Source: an uncultured Erysipelotrichaceae bacterium (GTDB lineage Bacteria; Bacillota_I; Bacilli_A; Erysipelotrichales; Erysipelotrichaceae). From it: a stretch of DNA of 5,903 nucleotides. Position numbers and translations under genes: made by a program. The stretch lies in the NCBI GenBank assembly GCA_902782505.1, contig CACZNO010000095.1:1-5903 (forward strand), written 5' to 3'. Position 1 is the stretch's first letter. Each line of letters starts with the position of its first letter. Below, piece by piece: positions 1 through 5,582 of the stretch. The notes beneath the pieces are model-generated. The model made no database searches, had not been told where the DNA came from, and worked only from the letters and a program-made list of their open reading frames with translations.

Positions 1-58
1 TGTTTATCGGCACCGCTTTTTTGGTAAAATGAATAAGAAAAGGGGGAAGCGTGTATGA
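1..58 (+). other. Possible C-terminal tail of an upstream gene (cut by window edge)
   Basis: Two frames could hold the end of a preceding gene. One reads FIGTAFLVK and stops at TGA 30-32, leaving a 22-nt gap that contains the AGGGGG ribosome binding site (41-46) of the next ORF. The other reads a basic tail ending KKRGKRV and stops at TGA 56-58, overlapping the next ATG as ATGA. Too little sequence is present to choose or to name the product. An extended -10-like string (TGGTAAAAT, 22-30) also lies here, but I see no good -35 box. Confidence 0.25.
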
Positions 59-199
59 AAGTTTTCCGCGTCATCTTCAGCCGTGTGGTATTTATGATTT
101 TGGGAAGTGCTGATGGTGTTTTTCCTGTCCGGCGGCTTTCGTCCAATGCGGTATGGCCGGAAACCGTATCGCTTCGCGCCAGTGATGCAGTATGAATAA
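55..199 (+). CDS. Small single-span membrane protein ORF, apparently frameshifted
   Basis: ATG 55 follows a good ribosome binding site (AGGGGG, 41-46). Its frame gives a basic then hydrophobic start (MKVFRVIFSRVVFMILG). After about position 105 it becomes an unconvincing sequence and stops at TGA 193-195, giving 46 residues. If one base is skipped near 103-107, the reading passes into the next frame. That frame gives VLMVFFLSGGFRPMRYGRK and continues to TAA 197-199 as a 47-residue protein: one membrane span followed by a basic, aromatic tail. The shifted frame has the G/C-rich third positions seen in the next gene, which the unshifted frame lacks here. In the shifted frame TGA 95-97 blocks a longer ORF upstream, so it cannot begin before about 98 by itself. 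Both endings overlap the cyclo-ligase start, suggesting translational coupling. I do not recognise the family. The break may be a sequencing error, a real mutation, or less likely programmed frameshifting. Confidence 0.4.
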
Positions 200-740
200 A
201 CCGGATTTGCGCCGGGAAATGCGCCGGATCCGTAAGGACATTCCGGATAAGGACGAAAAATCCCGCCAGATCACGCAAGCGGTGCTGGATCTTCCCGCAT
301 GGAAAAACGCGGAGATCATCGCGATTTACGTAAGCACGCCCGAGGAAGTCTCCACGGAAGAACTGATACGGCGCGGTATTGCGGAAGGAAAAACGGTATC
401 CGTGCCGAAAATCCGCGGAAACGGAGAGATGGACATGATCCGGATCGGTTCCTTCGATGATCTGACGATGAAGAACCGTCTTTCCATTCCGGAACCGCCA
501 AAGGAACTTCCCGTGATCCTGCCGGAAACCATCGGCTGTATGATCGTGCCCGGACTTGCGTTTGATAAAGCGGGAAACCGCCTCGGACAGGGCGGAGGGT
601 ATTATGACCGGTATCTTCCGAAAACCCGCTGTACATCCATCGGACTTGCGTTTGACGGCCAAATCCTGGAAGAAGTCCCGCACGAAGAAACGGATGTGTC
701 CATGGATCTTCTGGTAACGGAACAGGGAATCCTTGAGTAA
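192..740 (+). CDS. fau: 5-formyltetrahydrofolate cyclo-ligase (5,10-methenyl-THF synthetase)
   Basis: This cytosolic enzyme of one-carbon metabolism converts 5-formyl-THF to 5,10-methenyl-THF using ATP, returning stored or inhibitory folinate to the active folate pool (EC 6.3.3.2; the B. subtilis homologue is called yqgN). The 182-residue length is normal for the family. Visible motifs are the N-terminal basic K3xxLR segment that helps bind ATP, the P100-E101-P102 substrate-pocket motif, and the family signature GNRLGQGGGYYDRYL (residues 128-142) with its glycine-rich loop. The C-terminal DVSMDLLVTEQGI segment is also typical. ATG 192 is the first in-frame start after TGA 183-185. It lacks a good ribosome binding site and overlaps the end of the preceding small ORF, so translation is probably coupled. 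A shared intrinsic terminator follows the stop directly. The gene looks intact and ordinary. Confidence 0.95.
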   Translation: MNKPDLRREMRRIRKDIPDKDEKSRQITQAVLDLPAWKNAEIIAIYVSTPEEVSTEELIRRGIAEGKTVSVPKIRGNGEMDMIRIGSFDDLTMKNRLSIPEPPKELPVILPETIGCMIVPGLAFDKAGNRLGQGGGYYDRYLPKTRCTSIGLAFDGQILEEVPHEETDVSMDLLVTEQGILE

Positions 741-742
741 AA

Positions 743-772
743 AAAACGGTATGGAATGAACCATACCGTTTT
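743..772. terminator. Bidirectional intrinsic terminator between convergent genes
   Basis: A perfect 12-bp inverted repeat (AAAACGGTATGG at 743-754 and CCATACCGTTTT at 761-772) encloses a 6-nt loop. Rightward it ends in TTTTCGTT, terminating the cyclo-ligase operon whose stop is at 738-740. Leftward it is followed by an uninterrupted run of eight T on the minus strand, terminating the oxidoreductase whose stop is at 789-791. The minus-strand T-run is the stronger one. Confidence 0.9.
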
Positions 773-788
773 CGTTAAGCAGGAAAGA

Positions 789-3596
789 TTATTTTCTCTT
801 GGTAACGATCTTCGCCACACGCTTGAGAGCGTACGGAGCGATGACCGCAATCTTCTGTTCCGCCTTGTACATGCGGGTCGCGTTCGGATGCGTGCGTTCC
901 AGATGGATCGCGTCGAATTCGCACTTCGTGGTGCAGAGTCCGCATCCGATGCAGCGGTTTTCGTCCACCGTCGTCGCACCGCACTTGAGGCAGCGGTTCG
1001 CTTCCGCCTTAACCTGTTCTTCGGTCAGCGTCAGACGCAGATCTTCGAAGGTCTTGGTCGCGTCGCCCGGCTTCATGCCCGGTACCTGACGCTGCGCGTT
1101 GTCGTAGGATTCAACCAGGATATCATCACGGTCTAATTCGATGAATTCGCGTAAGTCACGCGCGATCATCATATCGTTGCCCGGATGGACGTAGCGGTTG
1201 ATCGAGACGAATGCCGTCTTGCCTTCCGCAATCGCGTCGATCGCGAATTTCGCGCCGTGGAAGATATCGCCGCCGACGAAGATGTCGGGTTCCGCCGTCT
1301 GTAAGGTAATCGGATCGGCAATGACCGTTCCGTTGCGGCGTAATTCTACTTTGGTATCCTTCAGTAAATCGCCCCAGACAGCTGCCTGTCCGATGGAAAG
1401 GAGTACGTTATCGCAATCGAAGGAGATCGTTACGGATTCATCGTATACCGGGTTGAAGCGGTGATCTTTGTCAAAGACATCCGTGCACTGTTTGAAGACG
1501 ATACCGGTGACCTTGCCGTTTTCGGTGAGGATTTCTTTCGGGCCCCAGCCGTTCTTGATGATGATGCCTTCTTCTTTGGCTTCCGCAACTTCATCCTTCG
1601 CTGCCGGCATTTCATTGACGCCTTCCAGACATAACATGGTGACTTCGCTCGAACCTGCGCGTAACGCACTGCGCGCTACGTCGATCGCAACGTTTCCGCC
1701 GCCGACTACGACGGTCTTGCCGTGTAACGGATAACCTTCCGCGGAATTCACTTTCCGTAAGAAGTCCACGCCGGTCAATACGCCGTCCGCGTCTTCACCC
1801 GGAACACCTGTGTATCTTCCGCCCTGCATGCCGATGGCCAGGTAGAAGGCTTTGTAACCCTGTTTACGCAGATCTTCGATCGTAACATCTTTACCGACTT
1901 CCACGCCGCACTTGATTTCAGCGCCCATCGCGCGGATGACATCGATTTCCGCGTCGATGACGTCTTTTTCGAGACGGAAGTTCGGAACGCCGTAACGTAA
2001 CATACCGCCCGGTTTTTCTTCCTTTTCGAAGACGGTGACCGGATAGCCGTGTTCACGCAGATAGTATGCCGCGGATAAGCCGGCCGGACCTGCGCCGATT
2101 ACGGCGATCGGGAGATCTTCCCATTCGCCTCCGTCATCCTTGAAGCATTCCGGAACGTAACGGTTTTCTTCCTTGAGTTCCTGGGCCGCGATGAATTTCT
2201 TGATTTCATCGATCGCCACCGGACGGTCAATGGTGCCTCTGGTGCAGCGGTCTTCGCAGCGGCGGTTGCAGATGGCGCCGCAGACGGCCGGGAACGGGTT
2301 ATCCTGTTTGATGAGCTTTAACGCATCCAGATATCTTCCTTCTGCCGCCATGCGGATGTAACCCTGAACGGCTAAGTGTGCCGGGCAAGCGGTCTTGCAC
2401 GGGGAAGTACCGGTTTCATAACAGTTGATCTTCGCGTCGTTGCGGTAATTCGGATTCCATTTATCCGGTCCCCAGTTCACCGCGTTCGGTAATTCGGTCT
2501 TCGGATATTTCACTACGCTGCCGTCCTTGAGGCAGAGCTTCTGACCGAGTTTCGCCGCGCCTACCGGGCAGACTTCTACGCACTTGCCGCAGGCAACGCA
2601 TTTTTCGGTTTCAACTTTCGCGCGGTACGCGGAAGCGCTCATGTTCGGTGTGTTATATAACTGCGAGGTACGTAAGGCGTTGCAGACGCCCGGCGCGCAG
2701 TTGCAGATTGCGACGATCTTGTTTTCACCGTCGATGTTGGTCGTCTGATGGACGAAGCCTCTCTTTTCCGCACGTTCCAGAACTTCCAGAACTTCTTCGC
2801 GGGTGATGTAGCGGCCTTTGCCGGATTGTACGCAGTAGTCCGCCATATCGCCGACACCGATGCAGAAATCACCTTCGATTTCGCCGGAGCCTTCACCGCG
2901 CATGGTCTGTTGTTTACGGCAGGTGCATAAGCCTACGGAATAAACATCGTATTTATCCAGCCAGTGGGAAATGTGTTCCACGCTCATCGATTCGTTGGTC
3001 GCCGGGATTGCTCTTTCGACCGGGATGACATGCATGCCGATTCCCGCTCCGCCTTCCGGTACAAACGGAGTAACTTTTTCCAAAGGCATCTGGGTCATCA
3101 GGTTGAAGAAGGTGGCTAACTTCGGATATTTCGCTGTTAACGTCGGGTTCATCATGACGAATTCTGCCATGCCCGGAACGAAAATCGGAACCTGCCATTT
3201 CTTTTCCGCACCCGGTTCCAGTTTACCGGTTTCTTCGTTTCTCCAAACGAGTTCCAAAGCACCGACCCACGCCAGATGGTCGACCATCTGCTGGGTGTCT
3301 TCTACGGTCATGTTGTTGCGTTTCGCAATTTCCGCTACGGTATACGGAACACGGATCTTTTTGAACGACAACAAGAAATCGACTTCTTCCGTCTTTTCCA
3401 GAATGCAGTCCAGCGCCCAGATTTCCGGGTCGTGTTCGGTCAGTTTCCGCGCGAGCTTCTGTTCCACACGGTCCGTAATCATTAAGCCCAATTTGATCAA
3501 TTTCTTTAAACGAACAGGATCATCGACGTGAAAGCCATCCGCTACCGGATCATAATCCCGCGCGTTGGTCATCCGTCTTTCTTCAATGGTTGCCAT
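789..3596 (-). CDS. Multidomain Fe-S / FAD / NAD(P)H oxidoreductase with GltD-like core
   Basis: This 935-residue cytoplasmic flavoprotein has no signal peptide or membrane span. Residues 1-120 are helical and resemble a winged-helix domain (about 82-118). Residues 220-310 carry a CxCR-type cysteine set (C224, C226, C245, C255, C298, C300, C305), probably a metal or Fe-S site. One 4Fe-4S ferredoxin motif follows (C333, C336, C339, C343). Residues 392-470 match the Fe-S domain of the glutamate synthase small subunit/dihydropyrimidine dehydrogenase type (C400, C404, C439, C443, C447, C451). The FAD motif is GAGPAG (501-506) with E524, the NAD(P)H motif is VVVGGGNVA (629-637), and the second FAD contact is GGD (775-777). 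The C-terminus has RCLKCG (868-873) and a 4Fe-4S motif (C882, C885, C888, C892). It probably moves electrons between NAD(P)H and ferredoxin or another partner. The partner is unknown, no GltB-like large subunit is adjacent, and it is not assigned to glutamate synthesis. The gene appears monocistronic. ATG 3594-3596 is the first in-frame Met, but M9 is possible because the ribosome binding site is oddly placed. Confidence 0.88.
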   Translation of the reverse strand: MATIEERRMTNARDYDPVADGFHVDDPVRLKKLIKLGLMITDRVEQKLARKLTEHDPEIWALDCILEKTEEVDFLLSFKKIRVPYTVAEIAKRNNMTVEDTQQMVDHLAWVGALELVWRNEETGKLEPGAEKKWQVPIFVPGMAEFVMMNPTLTAKYPKLATFFNLMTQMPLEKVTPFVPEGGAGIGMHVIPVERAIPATNESMSVEHISHWLDKYDVYSVGLCTCRKQQTMRGEGSGEIEGDFCIGVGDMADYCVQSGKGRYITREEVLEVLERAEKRGFVHQTTNIDGENKIVAICNCAPGVCNALRTSQLYNTPNMSASAYRAKVETEKCVACGKCVEVCPVGAAKLGQKLCLKDGSVVKYPKTELPNAVNWGPDKWNPNYRNDAKINCYETGTSPCKTACPAHLAVQGYIRMAAEGRYLDALKLIKQDNPFPAVCGAICNRRCEDRCTRGTIDRPVAIDEIKKFIAAQELKEENRYVPECFKDDGGEWEDLPIAVIGAGPAGLSAAYYLREHGYPVTVFEKEEKPGGMLRYGVPNFRLEKDVIDAEIDVIRAMGAEIKCGVEVGKDVTIEDLRKQGYKAFYLAIGMQGGRYTGVPGEDADGVLTGVDFLRKVNSAEGYPLHGKTVVVGGGNVAIDVARSALRAGSSEVTMLCLEGVNEMPAAKDEVAEAKEEGIIIKNGWGPKEILTENGKVTGIVFKQCTDVFDKDHRFNPVYDESVTISFDCDNVLLSIGQAAVWGDLLKDTKVELRRNGTVIADPITLQTAEPDIFVGGDIFHGAKFAIDAIAEGKTAFVSINRYVHPGNDMMIARDLREFIELDRDDILVESYDNAQRQVPGMKPGDATKTFEDLRLTLTEEQVKAEANRCLKCGATTVDENRCIGCGLCTTKCEFDAIHLERTHPNATRMYKAEQKIAVIAPYALKRVAKIVTKRK

Positions 3597-3607
3597 AGTT
3601 TATTTTA

Positions 3608-3632
3608 TGCCCGTTATCCGGGCAATCTCCTT
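3608..3632 (-). promoter_or_regulatory. Displaced ribosome binding site with hairpin before the start codon
   Basis: On the minus strand AAGGAG (3632-3627) lies 30 nt before the ATG, too far for normal initiation. A 6-bp hairpin (TGCCCG, loop GATAA, CGGGCA; 3624-3608) sits between them. Folding removes 17 nt and leaves an effective gap of about 13 nt. The last 11 nt before ATG are TAAAATAAACT with no other ribosome binding site. With the predicted TATAAT box, transcription would start near 3633, putting AAGGAG at the very 5' end of the mRNA. That placement is also known from mRNA-stabilising leaders of Bacillus. The elements are seen directly; the function is inferred. Confidence 0.5.
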
Positions 3633-3639
3633 CGCATAT

Positions 3640-3668
3640 ATTATAGAGGAAAACAATAGGAAAAAACA
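3640..3668 (-). promoter_or_regulatory. Probable promoter of the oxidoreductase gene
   Basis: A perfect -10 box TATAAT reads on the minus strand at 3645-3640, about 45 nt before the ATG. At 17-bp spacing the -35 position holds TGTTTT (3668-3663), a poor match to TTGACA, so the promoter may need an activator or another -35 contact. The predicted start is near 3633. Confidence 0.5.
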
Positions 3669-3669
3669 T

Positions 3670-3717
3670 ACGAATCCGACGTTTTTATAAATCCCCCGGG
3701 AGGGGATAATGATTCGT
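3670..3717. repeat. Nested inverted repeat between divergent genes
   Basis: An outer perfect 7-bp repeat, ACGAATC (3670-3676) and GATTCGT (3711-3717), encloses an inner 6-bp repeat, ATCCCC (3691-3696) and GGGGAT (3702-3707), with a 5-nt loop. It lies directly upstream of the oxidoreductase promoter and upstream of the promoter for the rightward gene. It has no T-tract and so is not a typical terminator. It may be a regulator binding site or a leftover of an older element; the sequence does not decide. Confidence 0.4.
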
Positions 3718-3765
3718 CAAGAAAAGAAGGAAATGTTCAAAGAAAATTGAAGGGACGCTGGAAAC

Positions 3766-3794
3766 TTGTCTCTGTTATTTACGCATGATACTAT
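3766..3794 (+). promoter_or_regulatory. Candidate sigma-A promoter for the AT-rich membrane-protein gene
   Basis: TTGTCT (3766-3771) is a 4/6 match to the -35 consensus. It is followed at 17 bp by TACTAT (3789-3794), with a TG extension at 3786-3787 giving an extended -10. Transcription would begin near 3801 and leave a 5' UTR of about 63 nt. An alternative weak -10 (TACAAT, 3824-3829) has no good -35 box. Confidence 0.45.
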
Positions 3795-3863
3795 ATCAAT
3801 GTAATAAAACTCTGAGGGTATAGTACAATAATACGAAACGCTTTTGGATATTAAGGAGTCATT

Positions 3864-4472
3864 ATGTCTTTGTCACAATGGATAGTTCGGTTGCTTGGTC
3901 CTGCGATTACAGCAATAGGTGTCAGATGGTTTTTCAATTATGTTTTTGAACATAGATTTAACGAATTTCTTAAGAATCTAAATGAAGAACATGTTGTTTT
4001 ACAATATCCAAGAGCGTTCTTTTGGTTGGGAATTGTCGGAATGGTTTTTTTTACATTTCTATTTATAAAGAACGAACTGCTTTGGCTCAAAACTTGCATT
4101 GCTTTTTTAGTAATTGCGAGTTTGTACATAGTGTGGATTAGCACAGTCTTAAGAGTGGATATATTTAAAAAGCAAGATTATTTTCTATATCGATCATTAT
4201 TTGGAATTACATATAAAGTGTATTATAGTGATTGTTTATACTATTACTTTAAACATGATCGTGACGAACTAAACATAGTGACAAAGAATAAAACTTATAA
4301 AGTTGATTATCATTTTATGGAGGGAATAGAATTAGTGTCTCTGCTGAACCAACATCGTGTTATTTATAAAGTGGATAATAAGAGAATCGGAGAGAGTAAA
4401 AACAAAAAATCTGTTTTATATCTGCAAAAAAGAACAAAACAATGGAATAAAAACAGAAGATATAAAAGATAA
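3864..4472 (+). CDS. Unrecognised membrane protein with possible PH-like cytosolic domain
   Basis: A clear ribosome binding site (AAGGAG, 3853-3858) sits 5 nt before ATG. The 202-residue product starts with an amphipathic or membrane-lying stretch (7-28). Two hydrophobic segments follow (about 52-68 and 74-95), separated by a short KNELLWLK turn. Residues 97-170 form an alternating beta-rich region (RVDIFKKQDYFLYR, ITYKVYYSDC, LNIVTKNKTYKVD) ending in a helix (EGIELVSLLNQ), which resembles the small bacterial PH-like domains found in DUF6560-type proteins. That family link is from memory and weak. The tail (172-202) is very basic and probably cytosolic. The gene is much richer in A/T, uses many A/T-ending codons unlike its neighbours, and lies between a palindrome and an IS remnant, so acquisition by transfer is likely. 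No terminator is visible after its stop. Function is unknown. Confidence 0.75.
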   Translation: MSLSQWIVRLLGPAITAIGVRWFFNYVFEHRFNEFLKNLNEEHVVLQYPRAFFWLGIVGMVFFTFLFIKNELLWLKTCIAFLVIASLYIVWISTVLRVDIFKKQDYFLYRSLFGITYKVYYSDCLYYYFKHDRDELNIVTKNKTYKVDYHFMEGIELVSLLNQHRVIYKVDNKRIGESKNKKSVLYLQKRTKQWNKNRRYKR

Positions 4473-4564
4473 AATAATAGTGGACTGGTATTGAAAAGTG
4501 TTAGTGGGTAGAGAACTATCAAAGCGTTTCAGCCGGGAATTAATTGAGGAACTGATTAATGGAT

Positions 4565-4812
4565 TGGACACACTAAATCAGACAGAAAAGATAAGGAGGC
4601 GGTAGATTAAGAAGAAGACGAAAGGGATGACAAAAAAGTAAACAGCGGCGAATATATAGTGATGATTTCGATCGTCAGTCTATAAGAACGCGGGAAATTA
4701 TCCGCGGAGATCATGAGAGTGTGAGCTGAATATTTCTTTCTTCGATAAATGAATCGCAGCATATCGGAACAGCGGATCGTTCAAAGAAAAAAGCAGGAAA
4801 AAACACGAAATT
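4565..4812 (+). mobile_element. Decayed IS3-family insertion sequence fragment
   Basis: The segment runs from a TGGACACAC-type end (4565) to the last recognisable OrfA codons before the rplU promoter. The 41 nt from 4565 to the putative orfA start at 4606 fit the short leader of IS3 elements, and AAGGAGG (4592-4598) lies 7 nt before that start. Only the 5' part of orfA remains. There is no orfB, no DDE domain and no recognisable right end. The left boundary is inferred from family resemblance; no matching repeat is present in the window to prove it. Confidence 0.45.
4606..4812 (+). pseudogene. IS3-family transposase OrfA, N-terminal remnant with frame changes and stops
   Basis: Four pieces in changing frames join into one OrfA-like helix-turn-helix region. 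They are KKKTKGMTKK (4609-4638, with ATT at 4606 where a start would be), KQRRIYSDDFDR (4640-4675), VSL-stop-ERGKLSAEIMR (4674-4718, stop TAA 4683-4685) and CELNISFFDK-stop-IAAYRNSGSFKEK (4720-4791, stop TGA 4750-4752 where the family has Trp). The pattern RRxYSDEFK, VxLYxxGKxxAEIxREY, FDKWI and SGSFKEK follows the order and spacing of IS3 OrfA proteins. The fragment has no continuous ORF and cannot be functional. The family match is by eye from known consensus. The upstream AAGGAGG (4592-4598) is a leftover ribosome binding site. The remaining bases up to the rplU -35 box hold nothing I recognise. Confidence 0.6.
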
Positions 4813-4817
4813 ATACA

Positions 4818-4846
4818 TTTACACAGACAGCCGGATGTGATAGAAT
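4818..4846 (+). promoter_or_regulatory. Sigma-A promoter of the rplU-prp-rpmA operon
   Basis: TTTACA (4818-4823, 5/6 match) and TAGAAT (4841-4846, 5/6 match) are separated by exactly 17 bp. A TG at 4838-4839 gives an extended -10. The predicted transcript start is near 4853. The -35 box begins only a few bases after the last recognisable IS3 OrfA codons. Confidence 0.8.
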
Positions 4847-4850
4847 CCAT

Positions 4851-4946
4851 GTGTTGTATCAGGTTTCGATATAACCGCATTGGAAAGGGTTCTAAACGTG
4901 GCAACACTCCCTTGTCCGAGCGAGTCTTCACAAAGTAAAGGAGGTG
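4851..4946 (+). ncRNA. Ribosomal protein L21 leader (cis-regulatory RNA candidate)
   Basis: The about 100-nt 5' UTR of rplU carries the conserved-looking ACCGCATTG, AAGGGTTCTAAACGTGGC and CTCCCTTGTCCGAGCGA blocks that I associate with the L21 leader of low-GC Gram-positives, thought to control rplU-prp-rpmA in response to ribosomal protein. A hairpin GGTT/AACC (4862-4865, 4873-4876) is visible. GTGTTG (4851-4856) can pair with CAACAC (4902-4907), though only four pairs remain if transcription starts at 4853. AAGGG (4885-4889) can pair with CCCTT (4909-4913), which would cross the previous stem as a pseudoknot. There is no terminator before the gene, so any control is probably at translation. 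The end includes the ribosome binding site AAAGGAGGTG (4937-4946). Confidence 0.7.
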
Positions 4947-4954
4947 CCATCGGA

Positions 4955-5266
4955 ATGTACGCAATTATTGAAACAGGCGGCAAGCAGCTGAAAGTCGAAA
5001 AGGATCAGGTGATCTTCGTCGAAAAACTCGAAGCTGAAGCAGGTGATGTGGTAACGTTCGACAAGGTTTTACTGGTTTCCGGCGACAAGACTGCCGTAGG
5101 AAATCCGTATGTCGAAGGTGCGAAGGTCACGGCGAAGGTTGAAAAACAGGGCCGTGCGAGAAAGATCGTTGTCTTCAAGAGCAAACAGAAGACCCGTTCT
5201 TCCCATCGCAAACAGGGACATCGTCAGCCGTATACCAAACTGACGGTAGAAGCTATCGAGGCGTAG
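4955..5266 (+). CDS. rplU: 50S ribosomal protein L21
   Basis: L21 binds 23S rRNA in the large subunit, near L20. The product starts [18 protein letters not shown] and ends in the basic RNA-binding segment [20 protein letters not shown] followed by [15 protein letters not shown] (about 69-103). These are the classic L21 ends, and the 103-residue length is standard. ATG 4955 is chosen over the upstream in-frame ATG 4880 because AAAGGAGGTG (4937-4946) lies 8 nt before it and because every L21 starts with this MYAI(I/V) sequence. The extra 25 codons fall inside the leader RNA. The stop is 1 nt before the prp start. Confidence 0.98.
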   Translation: MYAIIETGGKQLKVEKDQVIFVEKLEAEAGDVVTFDKVLLVSGDKTAVGNPYVEGAKVTAKVEKQGRARKIVVFKSKQKTRSSHRKQGHRQPYTKLTVEAIEA

Positions 5267-5267
5267 T

Positions 5268-5576
5268 ATGATCCGTGTCCGGGTAACGGGCGGAAGGGGA
5301 TCGGTCCGATCTATCAGGATTTCCGGGCATGCGTATGCCGGGGATCCGGGAGAGGATCTGATCTGTGCGGCAGTTAGCTCCATCGGTATCGGTACGCTGA
5401 ACGCGTTAGAAGAACTCGCACCGGAAACGTGCAAGCCGGAACTCGGAGATGATATCCGGATTTCCGTCAAAGAAAGCACGGATACGGTACAGACGATTCT
5501 GGAAACCATGCTGGTACAGTTGGGCACGATTGCCGAGAAATATCCAAAGAATATGAAAATCGATCGAAAGGAGTAA
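5268..5576 (+). CDS. prp: Ribosomal-processing cysteine protease Prp (YsxB family)
   Basis: Prp removes the N-terminal extension of L27 during ribosome assembly and is essential in Staphylococcus aureus. The 102-residue product has the family core SGHAYAGDPGEDLICAAVSS. H21 and C33 are the catalytic pair, with the same 11-residue spacing as H22/C34 of S. aureus Prp. The loop between them is glycine-rich and regulates access to the site. The gene lies between rplU and rpmA, the standard order in Bacillota, 1 nt after rplU. Its ribosome binding site GAGG (5258-5261) is inside the last rplU codons, so coupling is likely. Its stop lies in the rpmA ribosome binding site region. All key residues are present and it looks functional. 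Confidence 0.95.
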   Translation: MIRVRVTGGRGSVRSIRISGHAYAGDPGEDLICAAVSSIGIGTLNALEELAPETCKPELGDDIRISVKESTDTVQTILETMLVQLGTIAEKYPKNMKIDRKE

Positions 5577-5582
5577 ATCGAG

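Noticed and set aside
2971..3531. Long plus-strand reading opposite the oxidoreductase gene
   Set aside because: It is an antisense shadow of a conserved multidomain protein, with no ribosome binding site and no recognisable protein features.
3616..3637. Short upstream ORF on the minus strand (ATG CGA AGG AGA TTG CCC GGA TAA) before the oxidoreductase
   Set aside because: With the TATAAT box at 3645-3640 its ATG would lie upstream of or at the transcript start, so it is probably not transcribed.
4481..4500. TGGACTG at 4481 as an alternative IS3 left end
   Set aside because: It would leave about 125 nt before orfA, long for the family, and the TGGACACAC at 4565 fits the usual short spacing better.
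4498..4605. 35-codon GTG-started ORF reading VLVGRELSKRFSRELIEELI onward
   Set aside because: It is codon-plausible but has no clear ribosome binding site and is short, and its end runs through the proposed IS left end and orfA ribosome binding site. It may be a fragment of a gene cut by the insertion; I cannot support it as a gene.
4880..4954. 25-codon N-terminal extension of L21 from ATG 4880
   Set aside because: It runs through the leader RNA, has no ribosome binding site of its own, and L21 proteins start at [11 protein letters not shown], which has a strong site 8 nt upstream.
4698..4964. Minus-strand 88-codon reading across the rplU promoter and leader
   Set aside because: It overlaps a strong promoter, the L21 leader and the OrfA remnant on the other strand, and shows no family motif.
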